NCBI GenBank assembly: GCA_903845215.1
Contig: CAIMWI010000075.1
Location: 94,831-158,830 of the forward strand
DNA length: 64,000 bases
Direction: 5' to 3'
Origin: an uncultured Rhodobacterales bacterium
Lineage (GTDB): Bacteria > Pseudomonadota > Alphaproteobacteria > Rhodobacterales > Rhodobacteraceae
Shown here: positions 8,647 to 18,345 of the stretch, piece by piece
Layout: each line of letters opens with the position of its first letter
Position numbering within the stretch: position 1 is the stretch's first letter
Translations under genes and position numbers: made by a program
Notes under the pieces: generated by a model
What the model was told of the DNA's origin: nothing
The model's database searches: none
The model's input: only the letters and a program-made list of their open reading frames with translations

Positions 8647-10233
8647 ATGGATTATCCGCTGGTCATCGGGGAACTGCTGAAAACCGGCCTGCGCGCCAAT
8701 CCGTACCAGAGAATCAGCGATGCGGGCGGGGCAGAGCTGACCTATGCCCAGTTCGGCGCAAGGGTGCATCGGCTGGGGTCCGCTTTGGCACGCTTGGGGC
8801 TCGGCGAGGGGGCTGTGGTGGCCGTGATGGATTACGACAGCCACCGCTATCTGGAATGCTTCTTTGCCATTCCCATGCTGGGGGCCACGCTGCACACCGT
8901 CAACGTGCGCCTGTCGCCGGAACAGGTGCTTTACACCATCACCCATGCCCAAGATGATGCGATCTTGGTGCATGAAGATTTCCTGCCGCTGCTTTTGCCC
9001 CTTTTGCCACGCATCACGCGGCCCGTGCATCTGATCTTGCTGTCAGACAAGCCCGCCACCCCGCCACAGGGCTTTGCGGGGGCCTACGAGGCGCTTTTGG
9101 CGGCAGGCGATCCGGCCTTTGTCTTTCCCACCTTCCCCGAAACCACCCGCGCCACGCTGTTTTATACCACAGGCACCACGGGCGATCCCAAGGGCGTGAC
9201 CTATTCGCACCGCCAGTTGGTGCTGCACACTTTGGGCGTTATCGCCTGCTTTGCACCCATTCCGGGGCGGGGCGGGATCAAGGCCGATGATGTTTATATG
9301 CCGCTGACCCCGCTGTTTCATGTGCATGGCTGGGGGTTTCCGCTGATTGCGACCATGCTGGGGATGCGCCAAGTCTACCCCGGGCGGTACGAGCCGCAAA
9401 AGCTGCTGCATCTGATTGCCACCCACGGCGTCACCTTCTCGCACTGTGTTCCGGCTGTTTTGGGCATGGTGCTGGGGGCTGCGGGGTCAGAGGCTGTCAA
9501 TTTGGCGGGGTGGAAGGTGATCATAGGCGGATCGGCCCTGCCCGAAGGGCTGGCGCGTGCCGCCCTGATGCGGGGCATTGATATTCACGCAGGCTACGGC
9601 ATGTCAGAAACCTGCCCCGTGCTGACCATCGCCGACATGGCCGCAACGCAAGGAACCGAAGACACCACCTTCATCCGCATCGCCACGGGCAAACCGATCC
9701 CCTTGGTCGACCTGCGCGTGGTGGATCCCGACATGAACGACCTTCCCCACGATGGCATCGCAACCGGAGAGGTCGTGGCCCGCGCCCCTTGGTTGACCGA
9801 CGGCTATTCACACAACCCCATAGGCACGGCCGATCTGTGGCGCGGTGGGTGGCTGCATACGGGCGATGTGGGCAATATTTCCCCCGACGGCACCTTGCGC
9901 ATCACCGACCGGCTGAAAGACGTGATCAAATCGGGGGGCGAGTGGATATCCTCGCTGGAACTGGAAAGCCTGATCTCGGCCGTGGCGGGCGTGGCAGAGG
10001 TGGCCGTGGTGGGTGTGCCTGATCCGGTGTGGGGCGAGCGGCCCGTGGTGCTGGTGGTGGCACAGCACGATGTGGGCAAGGCAGTACAGGCGGCCGTGCA
10101 ATCGGCCATAGCCGCAGGGCGATTGTCAAAATGGGCAGCGCCAGATCGTGTTTTGCGGGTCGCGGCGATCCCGAAGACTTCGGTGGGCAAGATCGACAAG
10201 AAAGCCATCCGCGCCAGGCTGGCCCAAGCATGA
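8647..10233 (+). CDS. AMP-forming fatty-acyl-CoA synthetase family protein
   Basis: A 528-residue ANL-superfamily ligase that activates a carboxylic acid to its CoA thioester with ATP. The P-loop FYTTGTTGDPKGVTYSHR is at about residue 175, HAGYGMSET marks the adenine pocket, and the A8 hinge and catalytic lysine appear in ITDRLKDVIKSGGEW and TSVGKIDKKAIR. The sequence most resembles medium/long-chain ligases including the DmdB group (methylmercaptopropionate ligases); the substrate is not settled. It follows an HSD10-like dehydrogenase and lies upstream of acuI, so an acyl-CoA theme runs through the region. A G-rich ribosome site precedes ATG 8647. Confidence 0.93.
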   Translation: MDYPLVIGELLKTGLRANPYQRISDAGGAELTYAQFGARVHRLGSALARLGLGEGAVVAVMDYDSHRYLECFFAIPMLGATLHTVNVRLSPEQVLYTITHAQDDAILVHEDFLPLLLPLLPRITRPVHLILLSDKPATPPQGFAGAYEALLAAGDPAFVFPTFPETTRATLFYTTGTTGDPKGVTYSHRQLVLHTLGVIACFAPIPGRGGIKADDVYMPLTPLFHVHGWGFPLIATMLGMRQVYPGRYEPQKLLHLIATHGVTFSHCVPAVLGMVLGAAGSEAVNLAGWKVIIGGSALPEGLARAALMRGIDIHAGYGMSETCPVLTIADMAATQGTEDTTFIRIATGKPIPLVDLRVVDPDMNDLPHDGIATGEVVARAPWLTDGYSHNPIGTADLWRGGWLHTGDVGNISPDGTLRITDRLKDVIKSGGEWISSLELESLISAVAGVAEVAVVGVPDPVWGERPVVLVVAQHDVGKAVQAAVQSAIAAGRLSKWAAPDRVLRVAAIPKTSVGKIDKKAIRARLAQA

Positions 10234-10414
10234 CGCCTTCGCAGTTGCAGGGCTTTGAAGGTCGATTTGCTATGTGCACAAGACGTCACCGACCTCGTTT
10301 CGCCGTACAGACCTTGGCACAAGGCCCGTGGGCCGGTGCGACCTTCGCGCCGGGTTCACATATCTTTGGCAAGGATCAGGCGCGCAACCCTCACCTCTTT
10401 TCGGCGGTTGACGC

Positions 10415-11167
10415 ATGACAGGTCAGGTGAGTTTGACCCGCCAAGGCGCGCTGTGGCTGGGCTTTTTTGCGCTGATCTTGCTGGCTTGGGCGGCGATCTT
10501 TGTGCAGGTGGCACAGGCACCTGTTGGCATTTGGGGGGTGCTTTGCACCTCGGCGGCAGGGGCGGGGGTGTTTGAACTGTGGGGCATGTGGGCGCTGATG
10601 GTGGCGGCTATGATGCTGCCCACCTTTGTGCCCGCCTTGCGCACCTTTTTGAACATGGGCGTCGCAGGGGCCACGCGCCCGGTTGAGGCGGGGGCGCTGG
10701 TGGCAGGTTATGCACTGATCTGGGTCATCGGCGCGGGTTTGGGGGCTTGGGCGCAATGGGCGCTGGCGCGGGTGGGGATGCTGGCGCCGGATGGATCAAG
10801 CCTGTCGGTCTGGCTGACAGTGGCGCTGCTTTTGGCGGCTGGGCTGTACCAGCTTTCGATCCTGAAAGCCGCCTGTCTGGCCAAATGCCGGATGCCGCTC
10901 ACCTATTTCATGGGCCGCTGGGCCCCCGGGATGCGCCGCGCCTTTGTCATGGGGGCGGAACTGGGGGCGATCTGCTTTGGCTGCTGCTGGGCGCTGATGG
11001 CCTTGGCCTTTGTCGGCGGCACGATGAGCCTGCTGTGGATGGGACTTGCAACCTTGTTCATGGTGCTGGAAAAACTGCCCCAAATCGGCCGCCCCTTAAC
11101 ACGGCCTGCGGGATATGCCTTGATCGGGGCGGGGGCTGTGCTGGCCTTGCGCACTGTGTTGACCTGA
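10415..11167 (+). CDS. DUF2182 integral membrane protein (predicted metal-binding)
   Basis: A 250-residue protein with about seven hydrophobic segments. It carries the family marks ELWGMWALMVAAMMLPTFVP (about residue 50), LYQLSILKAACLAKCR (about 150) and the Cys-rich ICFGCCWALMALAFVGG (about 188). DUF2182 (COG5486) is annotated as a predicted metal-binding membrane protein; its function is unknown to me. The next gene, 12 bases downstream, is its usual partner DUF1326, so the two probably act together. The 181 bases upstream of ATG 10415 hold no gene that I can support. Confidence 0.9.
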   Translation: MTGQVSLTRQGALWLGFFALILLAWAAIFVQVAQAPVGIWGVLCTSAAGAGVFELWGMWALMVAAMMLPTFVPALRTFLNMGVAGATRPVEAGALVAGYALIWVIGAGLGAWAQWALARVGMLAPDGSSLSVWLTVALLLAAGLYQLSILKAACLAKCRMPLTYFMGRWAPGMRRAFVMGAELGAICFGCCWALMALAFVGGTMSLLWMGLATLFMVLEKLPQIGRPLTRPAGYALIGAGAVLALRTVLT

Positions 11168-11179
11168 AAGGACAAAACG

Positions 11180-11803
11180 ATGTCGACCACTTTGCCAAAC
11201 TGGGTCATCAAGGGCGAGTTGATCCTCAACTGCAACTGTACGGTCTTTTGCCCCTGCGTGATCAGCTTGGGCAAGCACCCGCCGACCGAGGGCTATTGTC
11301 AGGCTTGGGTCGGCATTCGCATTGATACGGGCCATTACGATGGCCATGATCTGGGCGGGCTGAACGTGGGCCTGCTGATGGACATTCCAGGCAACATGGG
11401 CCGTGGCAATTGGAAAGCTGCGGCCTATATCGACGAACGGGCATCAGAGGCCGCTTATGACGGGTTAATCCGCATCTTTTCTGGCAAGGCGCGCGGGTCG
11501 ACCGGGTTGTTTGCCGTGATGGTGTCGGAATTCTTGGGTGCAGAGCGTTCGCCCGTGCACTATGTGACCGAGGGCAAAACCCGCCGCCTGTCGGTGGGCA
11601 AGAAAATACAAGGTGAGGTGACGCCGATCACCGGCACCGATCCTGACCGCGAGGTGGTGGTGTCGAACACCGGCTACTGGATGGGCCCTGATGTGACGAT
11701 CGCCCAAGCGGGCAAGGGCCGCGTGCGCGCCTATGGGCGCGTGTGGGATTTTGACGGGCGCTCTGCCGAGATTTGCCAGATCGACTGGCACGGCCCCAAC
11801 TGA
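11180..11803 (+). CDS. DUF1326 domain-containing protein
   Basis: A 207-residue soluble protein without a signal peptide. The key mark is a four-cysteine cluster near the N-terminus, ILNCNCTVFCPCVISLG (about residue 14), which looks like a metal site. The rest is beta-rich (FSGKARGSTGLFAVMVSEFL; VTPITGTDPDREVVVSNTGY). DUF1326 (COG5588) has no established function that I know of. The tight spacing to DUF2182 and the conserved pairing suggest a soluble metal-handling or redox partner of the membrane protein. AAAGGACAAAACG precedes the ATG. Confidence 0.9.
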   Translation: MSTTLPNWVIKGELILNCNCTVFCPCVISLGKHPPTEGYCQAWVGIRIDTGHYDGHDLGGLNVGLLMDIPGNMGRGNWKAAAYIDERASEAAYDGLIRIFSGKARGSTGLFAVMVSEFLGAERSPVHYVTEGKTRRLSVGKKIQGEVTPITGTDPDREVVVSNTGYWMGPDVTIAQAGKGRVRAYGRVWDFDGRSAEICQIDWHGPN

Positions 11804-11831
11804 TCGGGCCGTATTCACGAAAGGAAAGACG

Positions 11832-12824
11832 ATGTTTCAAGCGCTTGTGCTAGAGAAGAACGCCGAAGGTCAGGCCGTGGCTGCGATCCAAGATTTGGAC
11901 GACAGCGCCCTGCCTGCGGGCGATGTGACGGTGGCGGTGGAATATTCCACCCTCAATTACAAAGACGGCCTTTGCCTGTCGCCCAGTGGCAGCGGGCTGG
12001 TGCGCGCCTATCCGCATGTGGCGGGGATCGACTTTGCCGGCACGGTCGAAGCGTCTGACGATGCGCGCTACAAGCCCGGCGACAAGGTGGTTCTAACCGG
12101 CTGGCGCGTGGGCGAGGTGCATTGGGGCGGCTATGCCACCAAGGCGCGGGTCAAGGCTGATTGGCTGGTGCCCTTGGCCGCAGGGCTGACCGCGCGACAG
12201 GCGATGGCGGTGGGTACGGCAGGGCTGACCTCGATGTTGGCGGTGCTGGCGCTGGAAGATCACGGGCTGACGCCTGCGGCCGGCGAGGTGCTGGTGACGG
12301 GCGCTGCGGGGGGTGTGGGGTCGGTTGCGGTGGCGCTGCTGGCCAAGCTTGGCTATCAGGTCGCGGCGGTGACGGGGCGGCCTGAAACGGAAAGCTATTT
12401 GCGCGATTTGGGGGCGGCCCGCATCATCGCCCGCGCTGATCTGGCCGAAACCGTCAAACGCCCGTTAGAGGCCGAGCTTTGGGCCGGCTGCATCGATGCC
12501 GTCGGCGGGCCGATGCTGGCGCGGGTGCTGGGGCAAATGAAATACGGGGCTTCGGTGGCGGCGGTTGGGCTTGCCGGCGGATCGGGGCTGCCGGCGTCGG
12601 TCATTCCGTTCCTCCTGCGCGGGGTGAATTTGTTGGGGATCGATTCCGTCATGCGGCCCTTTGCGGACCGTCAAAGAGCTTGGGCGCGGATCGCAACTGA
12701 TCTGGCGATGGACAAGCTTGAAGCGATGATCGAACCCGCCACATTGGCCGATCTGCCCACACTTGGGGCGGCGATTTTGAAGGGCGAGGTCAAGGGGCGT
12801 GTGGTGGTGGACTTGCGGGCCTGA
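11832..12824 (+). CDS. acuI: Acryloyl-CoA reductase AcuI (MDR superfamily, YhdH-like)
   Basis: An NADPH-dependent medium-chain reductase of 330 residues that converts acryloyl-CoA to propionyl-CoA, removing a toxic product of DMSP, acrylate or 3-hydroxypropionate metabolism. Visible marks are VAVEYSTLNYKDGLC, HVAGIDFAGTVE, the Rossmann motif VTGAAGGVGSVAVALL (about 157) and LLRGVNLLGIDSVM near the end. These agree with Rhodobacter AcuI as I know it. ATG 11832 has GGAAAG in front; the frame is open to 11733 but that would overlap DUF1326. No acuR or dddL is adjacent, so this copy is apart from the classical acu operon. Confidence 0.9.
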   Translation: MFQALVLEKNAEGQAVAAIQDLDDSALPAGDVTVAVEYSTLNYKDGLCLSPSGSGLVRAYPHVAGIDFAGTVEASDDARYKPGDKVVLTGWRVGEVHWGGYATKARVKADWLVPLAAGLTARQAMAVGTAGLTSMLAVLALEDHGLTPAAGEVLVTGAAGGVGSVAVALLAKLGYQVAAVTGRPETESYLRDLGAARIIARADLAETVKRPLEAELWAGCIDAVGGPMLARVLGQMKYGASVAAVGLAGGSGLPASVIPFLLRGVNLLGIDSVMRPFADRQRAWARIATDLAMDKLEAMIEPATLADLPTLGAAILKGEVKGRVVVDLRA

Positions 12825-12838
12825 CCGGTTCGCCCCAC

Positions 12839-12943
12839 GATTTTTCTGCGAAAAATCAAATAATCGCGCACCGATTTTTCTGCGAAAAATCGGTGCGCGA
12901 TTATTCGCAGAAGAATCGGGTGCTAATTCTTCGCAGAAGAATT
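12839..12943. repeat. Family-B palindromic repeat array, four units
   Basis: Four short palindromes lie between the convergent acuI and lldD genes. Unit 1 (12839-12857) is GATTTTTC-TGC-GAAAAATC. Unit 2 (12859-12905) is a perfect 22-bp inverted repeat around the same core with a TGC centre. Unit 3 overlaps its right arm (about 12898-12917, one mismatch). Unit 4 (12925-12943) is AATTCTTC-GCA-GAAGAATT, perfect. Units 3 and 4 carry the reverse-complement core. The strongest stem, unit 2, could act as a two-way terminator. Further units lie at 33378-33431. Confidence 0.9.
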
Positions 12944-12949
12944 GTGGCG

Positions 12950-14116
12950 TCAGTCCTTCCAGTCGCCCTCAAAGTCCATGGGAATCATCAGGTTATGGGC
13001 CCCAAACTTGGCAATGTCGCGCTCTCCGCATAGGGCCATCGTGGTGTCGATTTCCTTGCGGATCACCTCTAGCGCGGCACTCACCCCGGCCTGACCCAGA
13101 GCGCCAAGGCCATAGATATAACTGCGCCCGATCATTGTGGCCTTGGCCCCCATAGCCAAAGCTTTCAGCACATCCTGCCCCGAGCGGATGCCACCATCCA
13201 TCCACACCTCTACTTGATCACCCACGGCGCGGGCGATGCTGGGCAAGCGGCGGATCGACGACAAAGCCCCGTCCAACTGCCGCCCGCCGTGGTTCGAGAC
13301 GATCATTGCATCCGCCCCAAAATCAGCCGCGCGGCGGGCGTCGTCTTCGTCGAGCACGCCCTTGAGGATCAACTTGCCGCCCCACATATCGCGGATCCGC
13401 GCGATCTTGCCCCAATCCAGCTGCGGGTCAAACTGTTCAGCCGTCCATGACCCCAGCGAGGACAAGTCTTTGACGCCTTTGGCATGGCCCACGATATTGC
13501 CAAAACTGTGCCGCTTGGTGCGCGCCATGCCCACCGCCCACCGCCATTTGGTAGCAATGTCGATGATGTTGGCCAAGGTCGGCTTGGGCGGGGCCGACAG
13601 GCCGTTTTTCAAATCTTTGTGGCGCTGGCCCATGATCTGCAAATCCAGCGTCAAGACCAGCGCTGAACACCCCGCCTTGCGGGCGCGATCTAGGGCAGAG
13701 GCCACAAAATCCCAGTCTTTCATCACATAAAGCTGGAACCAAAACGGGGCCGAGGTGTGGGCTGCCACATCCTCGATCGAACAGATCGACATGGTTGAGA
13801 GTGTAAAGGGAACACCGAACGCCTCAGCCGCGCGCGCGGCTTTGATCTCGCCATCAGCGGATTGCATGCCGGTGAACCCCACCGGCGCCAAGGCCAAAGG
13901 CATGGTCACAGGCTGGCCCAGCATTGTGCCGGCTATGGTGCGGTTTGACATATCAACAGCCACCTTTTGACGCAGGCGCAACTTGCCAAAATCACTCACA
14001 TTGTCGCGGAAGGTCTGTTCCGTGTATGAACCGCTTTCGCAATAGTCAAAGAACATGCGTGGCACGCGGCGTTTGTGCAGGCGCTTCAGATCCTCGATGG
14101 CGGTGATCACGGGCAT
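12950..14116 (-). CDS. lldD: FMN-dependent L-lactate dehydrogenase
   Basis: A membrane-associated alpha-hydroxy-acid dehydrogenase that oxidises L-lactate to pyruvate and passes electrons to quinone. The 388-residue protein has the FMN-site lysine in LILKGVLDEDDA, the catalytic His in SNHGGRQLDG (about 280) and the DGGIRSGQDVLKAL phosphate-binding stretch. I use ATG 14116 because GGAG lies 6 bases upstream; a TTG at 14128 would sit on that ribosome site. No LldR or permease gene flanks it. It diverges from ureD across about 220 bases. Glycolate-type oxidases are the alternative, but the overall match favours LldD. Confidence 0.92.
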   Translation of the reverse strand: MPVITAIEDLKRLHKRRVPRMFFDYCESGSYTEQTFRDNVSDFGKLRLRQKVAVDMSNRTIAGTMLGQPVTMPLALAPVGFTGMQSADGEIKAARAAEAFGVPFTLSTMSICSIEDVAAHTSAPFWFQLYVMKDWDFVASALDRARKAGCSALVLTLDLQIMGQRHKDLKNGLSAPPKPTLANIIDIATKWRWAVGMARTKRHSFGNIVGHAKGVKDLSSLGSWTAEQFDPQLDWGKIARIRDMWGGKLILKGVLDEDDARRAADFGADAMIVSNHGGRQLDGALSSIRRLPSIARAVGDQVEVWMDGGIRSGQDVLKALAMGAKATMIGRSYIYGLGALGQAGVSAALEVIRKEIDTTMALCGERDIAKFGAHNLMIPMDFEGDWKD

Positions 14117-14226
14117 TTTGGGCTCCAAGCCGGATGCAATGGCCTAGCCTAGCGCGGAGATCGGGGTTCTGCCAGTGCGTGCAGTTTCGCATTTCGCCTG
14201 TTTCTTAAGCGATTTGATTATTCTGA

Positions 14227-14240
14227 TGGCACTCTTGCCA
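14227..14240. promoter_or_regulatory. Inverted repeat upstream of ureD
   Basis: TGGCA-CTCT-TGCCA is a perfect 5-bp inverted repeat about 100 bases before the chosen ureD start, in the divergent lldD/ureD gap. It may be an operator for either gene. Nearby TTGATTATT (14213-14221) could be part of a promoter, but no convincing -35/-10 pair is visible. Confidence 0.3.
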
Positions 14241-14338
14241 AGCCCCGCCCCGAAGATCGCCCGTGCGTGGGCCAGAGGGTGGCAGGACCCACCGCTTGCG
14301 AGCCACAAGGATGCAGTCCAAGCTGCGGTCCGTTCGGA

Positions 14339-15175
14339 ATGTTTGATCTGCCACCCTATCCCGCGATCCAGCGCAGCAAAGGCCATGCTTTCGCGGCATT
14401 TGGCATAGTGCGTGGCTGCGCGAGGCTGGCGGATCTGGCGCAGGCCGGATCGGCCAAGGTGATGCTGCCCCGCGTGGACACGGATGTGCCCGAGGCCGTG
14501 TTCTTGAACACTTCCGGCGGGTTGACGGGCGGCGACAATATCCATTTCGCGTTGCAAGTGGGGGCAGGCGTCCGTCTGTGCGCATCAACCCAGACAGCCG
14601 AGCGGGCCTATGCCAGCAACCAAGGGGCCGCGCAGATGCGGTTTTCTGCCAGTGTCGCGGCGGGCGCGCGATTGGATTGGTTGCCGCAGGAAACCATCCT
14701 CTACCAATCCTGCAACCTGCAACGGCGCACCGAAATTGACTTGGCCGATACAGCCGCCTGCCTGACCTGCGAAAGCATCCTTCTGGGCCGCGCCGCGATG
14801 GGAGAGGTTCTAACCCATGCCCGCCTGCATGATCTCCGCGTGATCCGCCGTGCAGGCAGACCGGTGTTTAGCGAAACCTTTCTGCTGGACGACGCCGTCC
14901 TGCACCACCGCGACAGCCCCGCTTTGCTGGCAGGTGCAAACGCCCTTGGCCTTGTGGCGCTGGTGGCCCAAGGGGCCGAAGACGCCGCAGCGCCACTTTT
15001 GGCGCAAGCCAGTGTGGCGGGTGCGCGGGTCGCGGTATCGGGCTGGGACGGGCGCTGTCTGGTGCGCGTGCTGGCCCCCGATGGCCTGACCTTGCGCAAA
15101 CAAATGGCCCAAATCATCAAGACCCTGTCCGCGCGGCCCCTGCCCCGCGTGTGGTTGAGTGGAGGAACCCTATGA
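14339..15175 (+). CDS. ureD: Urease accessory protein UreD
   Basis: First gene of the urease operon. UreD binds apo-urease and, with UreF and UreG, forms the scaffold through which nickel reaches the active site. Family marks are [16 protein letters not shown] (about residue 60), TQTAERAY and [20 protein letters not shown] (about 120). From ATG 14339 (MFDLPPYP) the protein has 278 residues, the usual size. The frame is open to GTG 14267, but that extension is Cys/Pro-rich and atypical, so I reject it; the start remains somewhat uncertain. Its stop overlaps ureA by 4 bases. Confidence 0.93.
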   Translation: MFDLPPYPAIQRSKGHAFAAFGIVRGCARLADLAQAGSAKVMLPRVDTDVPEAVFLNTSGGLTGGDNIHFALQVGAGVRLCASTQTAERAYASNQGAAQMRFSASVAAGARLDWLPQETILYQSCNLQRRTEIDLADTAACLTCESILLGRAAMGEVLTHARLHDLRVIRRAGRPVFSETFLLDDAVLHHRDSPALLAGANALGLVALVAQGAEDAAAPLLAQASVAGARVAVSGWDGRCLVRVLAPDGLTLRKQMAQIIKTLSARPLPRVWLSGGTL

Positions 15176-15474
15176 ACCTAACCCCGCGTGAACGCGAAAA
15201 GCTGCTGATCAGCGTTGCCGCCATGGTCGCCCGTGGCCGCTTGGCCCGAGGTGTGAAGCTAAACCACCCCGAGGCGATTGCCCTGATCACCGACTTTGTC
15301 GTCGAAGGCGCGCGCGATGGTCGCATGGTGGCTGACCTGATGCAGGCGGGGGCCCATGTCATCACCGCCGACCAATGCATGGCAGGCGTGCCCGAGATGA
15401 TCCATTCCGTCCAAGTCGAAGCCACCTTTCCCGATGGTACCAAACTTGTCACTGTCCACCACCCCATCCGCTAA
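15172..15474 (+). CDS. ureA: Urease gamma subunit
   Basis: The 100-residue gamma subunit, part of the (UreABC)3 cytosolic enzyme that hydrolyses urea to ammonia and carbamate. The sequence begins [18 protein letters not shown] and contains [20 protein letters not shown] and the C-terminal VTVHHPI, all standard. ATG 15172 has GGAGG 7 bases upstream (inside ureD) and overlaps the ureD stop by 4 bases. ureA and ureB are separate genes here, as in Klebsiella, not fused as in Helicobacter. Confidence 0.98.
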   Translation: MNLTPREREKLLISVAAMVARGRLARGVKLNHPEAIALITDFVVEGARDGRMVADLMQAGAHVITADQCMAGVPEMIHSVQVEATFPDGTKLVTVHHPIR

Positions 15475-15484
15475 GAGGCCAAAG

Positions 15485-15661
15485 ATGAAACGCCTGACCG
15501 CTGTTCTTGTTGCCCTGCCCACCCTCGCCATGGCCCATGCGGGCGACCACATAGGCCTTAGCCTGACCCATCTGATGACCGAGTCTGACCATATGGCGCT
15601 GATCGCAGCGCTTGTGGCCGTGGTGGCGCTGGTGATTTATAAACTGCGGTCGCGCCCATGA
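15485..15661 (+). CDS. Small histidine-containing membrane protein between ureA and ureB
   Basis: A 58-residue ORF in the operon, 10 bases after ureA and overlapping ureB by ATGA. It begins [20 protein letters not shown], which looks like a signal peptide or first helix, continues with [19 protein letters not shown] (three His) and ends in one hydrophobic helix ([14 protein letters not shown]) with a KLRSRP tail. The HAGDH patch recalls the start of HupE/UreJ nickel transporters, but those are about 190 residues. It may be a miniature or remnant UreJ. The family is unknown to me; the in-frame coupling argues that it is a real gene. Confidence 0.75.
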   Translation: MKRLTAVLVALPTLAMAHAGDHIGLSLTHLMTESDHMALIAALVAVVALVIYKLRSRP

Positions 15662-15962
15662 TCCCCGGAGAGGTCTTTCCCGCCCAAGGCGATATCATCC
15701 TGAACGCTGACCGCTCAGCCATCACTCTTTTGGTCGCCAACACCGGCGATCGTCCGGTGCAAGTGGGCAGTCATTACCACTTTGCCGAAACCAACCCCGG
15801 CCTGTCCTTTGACCGCACCGTCGCCCACGGGATGCGGCTGGATATCCCCGCCGGCACCGCCGTGCGCTTTGAACCGGGCCAATCGCGAGAGGTCAACTTG
15901 GTGCCCTATGGCGGATTGCGCAAAGTTTACGGTTTTAACGCCAAAGTGATGGGAGATCTGTA

Positions 15963-15963
<1 letters not shown>
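15658..15963 (+). CDS. ureB: Urease beta subunit
   Basis: The 101-residue beta subunit of urease. It begins [17 protein letters not shown] and has the canonical [12 protein letters not shown] and [20 protein letters not shown] stretches, ending in [10 protein letters not shown]. It starts at an ATGA overlap with the small membrane ORF, and its TAA shares a base with the ureC start, indicating translational coupling through the operon. Confidence 0.98.
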
Positions 15964-17672
<1,709 letters not shown>

Positions 17673-17705
17673 CCCGCCGAACCCGTACAATTTGACTAAA
17701 ATTGT

Positions 17706-17757
17706 CTTCATCTTGGCCCAAATACTCCACGGGGGTCCGGGGGTGTGAAACCCCCGG
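17706..17757 (-). repeat. Family-A intergenic repeat, copy inside the urease operon (reverse orientation)
   Basis: Read on the minus strand, a CCGGGGGT-TTCAC-ACCCCCGG hairpin (17737-17757) is followed by a diverged tail, GGAGTATTTGGGCC then AAGATGAAG (17706-17728). It lies in the 124-base ureC-ureE gap. It may act as an attenuator or mRNA-stabilising hairpin that separates the structural genes from ureEFG. Confidence 0.8.
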
Positions 17758-17796
17758 TCCAACGGTTCAGCTAAACCACCGCCGAAAGCAAAGCCC

Positions 17797-18345
17797 ATGC
17801 CCGACCTGCCCCCCGCCCGCGCGCTTCTCTCCACGGCCCCCGCCGCAGTCTACGGCGCGGTCGTTTTGGGCTATGACGAACGCCTTTTGCGCCGCAAACG
17901 CTTGGTCACGGCGCAGGGCGAGGGCTTCTTGGTCGACCTGCCCGCCGTCACCAACCTAGATGAACACTGGGGTTTTGCCTTACAAGACGGCCGTGCCATA
18001 GCGGTTGTGGCGGCTGAGGAAGCGTTGGTGCAAATCACAGGCCAAGACCTGCACCGCCTTGCTTGGCACATCGGCAACCGCCACACCCCGTGCCAGATCG
18101 AAGCCACCCGCCTGCTCATCCGCCGCGACCATGTGCTCGAAGCGATGCTGGCCCAACTGGGCGCCAAGGTCGCCTATGTAACCCAGCCCTTCAAACCCGA
18201 AGGCGGCGCTTACGGCACGGGCCGCACCATGGGCCACAGCCACGGGCCAGAGGCCACGCCAGACCCCCACGCGCATGGCGAAACCTTTGGCTGGCACGAT
18301 CACGGCGACGGAAAGCTGCATTTCCACCCAGCCAAGCCCAAATGA
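17797..18345 (+). CDS. ureE: Urease accessory protein UreE (nickel metallochaperone)
   Basis: A 182-residue nickel-binding dimer that loads UreG. The N-terminal domain has DEHWGFALQDGRAIAV and HIGNRHTPCQIEATRLLIRR, including the conserved dimer-interface histidine region. The C-terminal tail is rich in His (GHSHGPEATPDPHAHGE; WHDHGDGKLHFHPAK), about ten in the last 45 residues, which should store several nickel ions. The gap from ureC holds a family-A repeat; the stop overlaps ureF by ATGA. Confidence 0.96.
   Translation: MPDLPPARALLSTAPAAVYGAVVLGYDERLLRRKRLVTAQGEGFLVDLPAVTNLDEHWGFALQDGRAIAVVAAEEALVQITGQDLHRLAWHIGNRHTPCQIEATRLLIRRDHVLEAMLAQLGAKVAYVTQPFKPEGGAYGTGRTMGHSHGPEATPDPHAHGETFGWHDHGDGKLHFHPAKPK

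Noticed and set aside
12839..12943. Possible CRISPR array (four repeated units close together)
   Set aside because: Units are themselves palindromes of different length, two are inverted, there are no equal-sized unique spacers, and no cas genes are present.
14227..14240. TGGCAC...TTGCC looks like a sigma-54 promoter upstream of ureD
   Set aside because: The GG and GC dinucleotides are 7 bases apart instead of the required 10, so the spacing is wrong. It is better described as a short inverted repeat.
14267..14338. GTG 14267 as the ureD start
   Set aside because: It would add 24 Cys/Pro/Gly-rich residues not seen in UreD proteins and lacks a good ribosome site.
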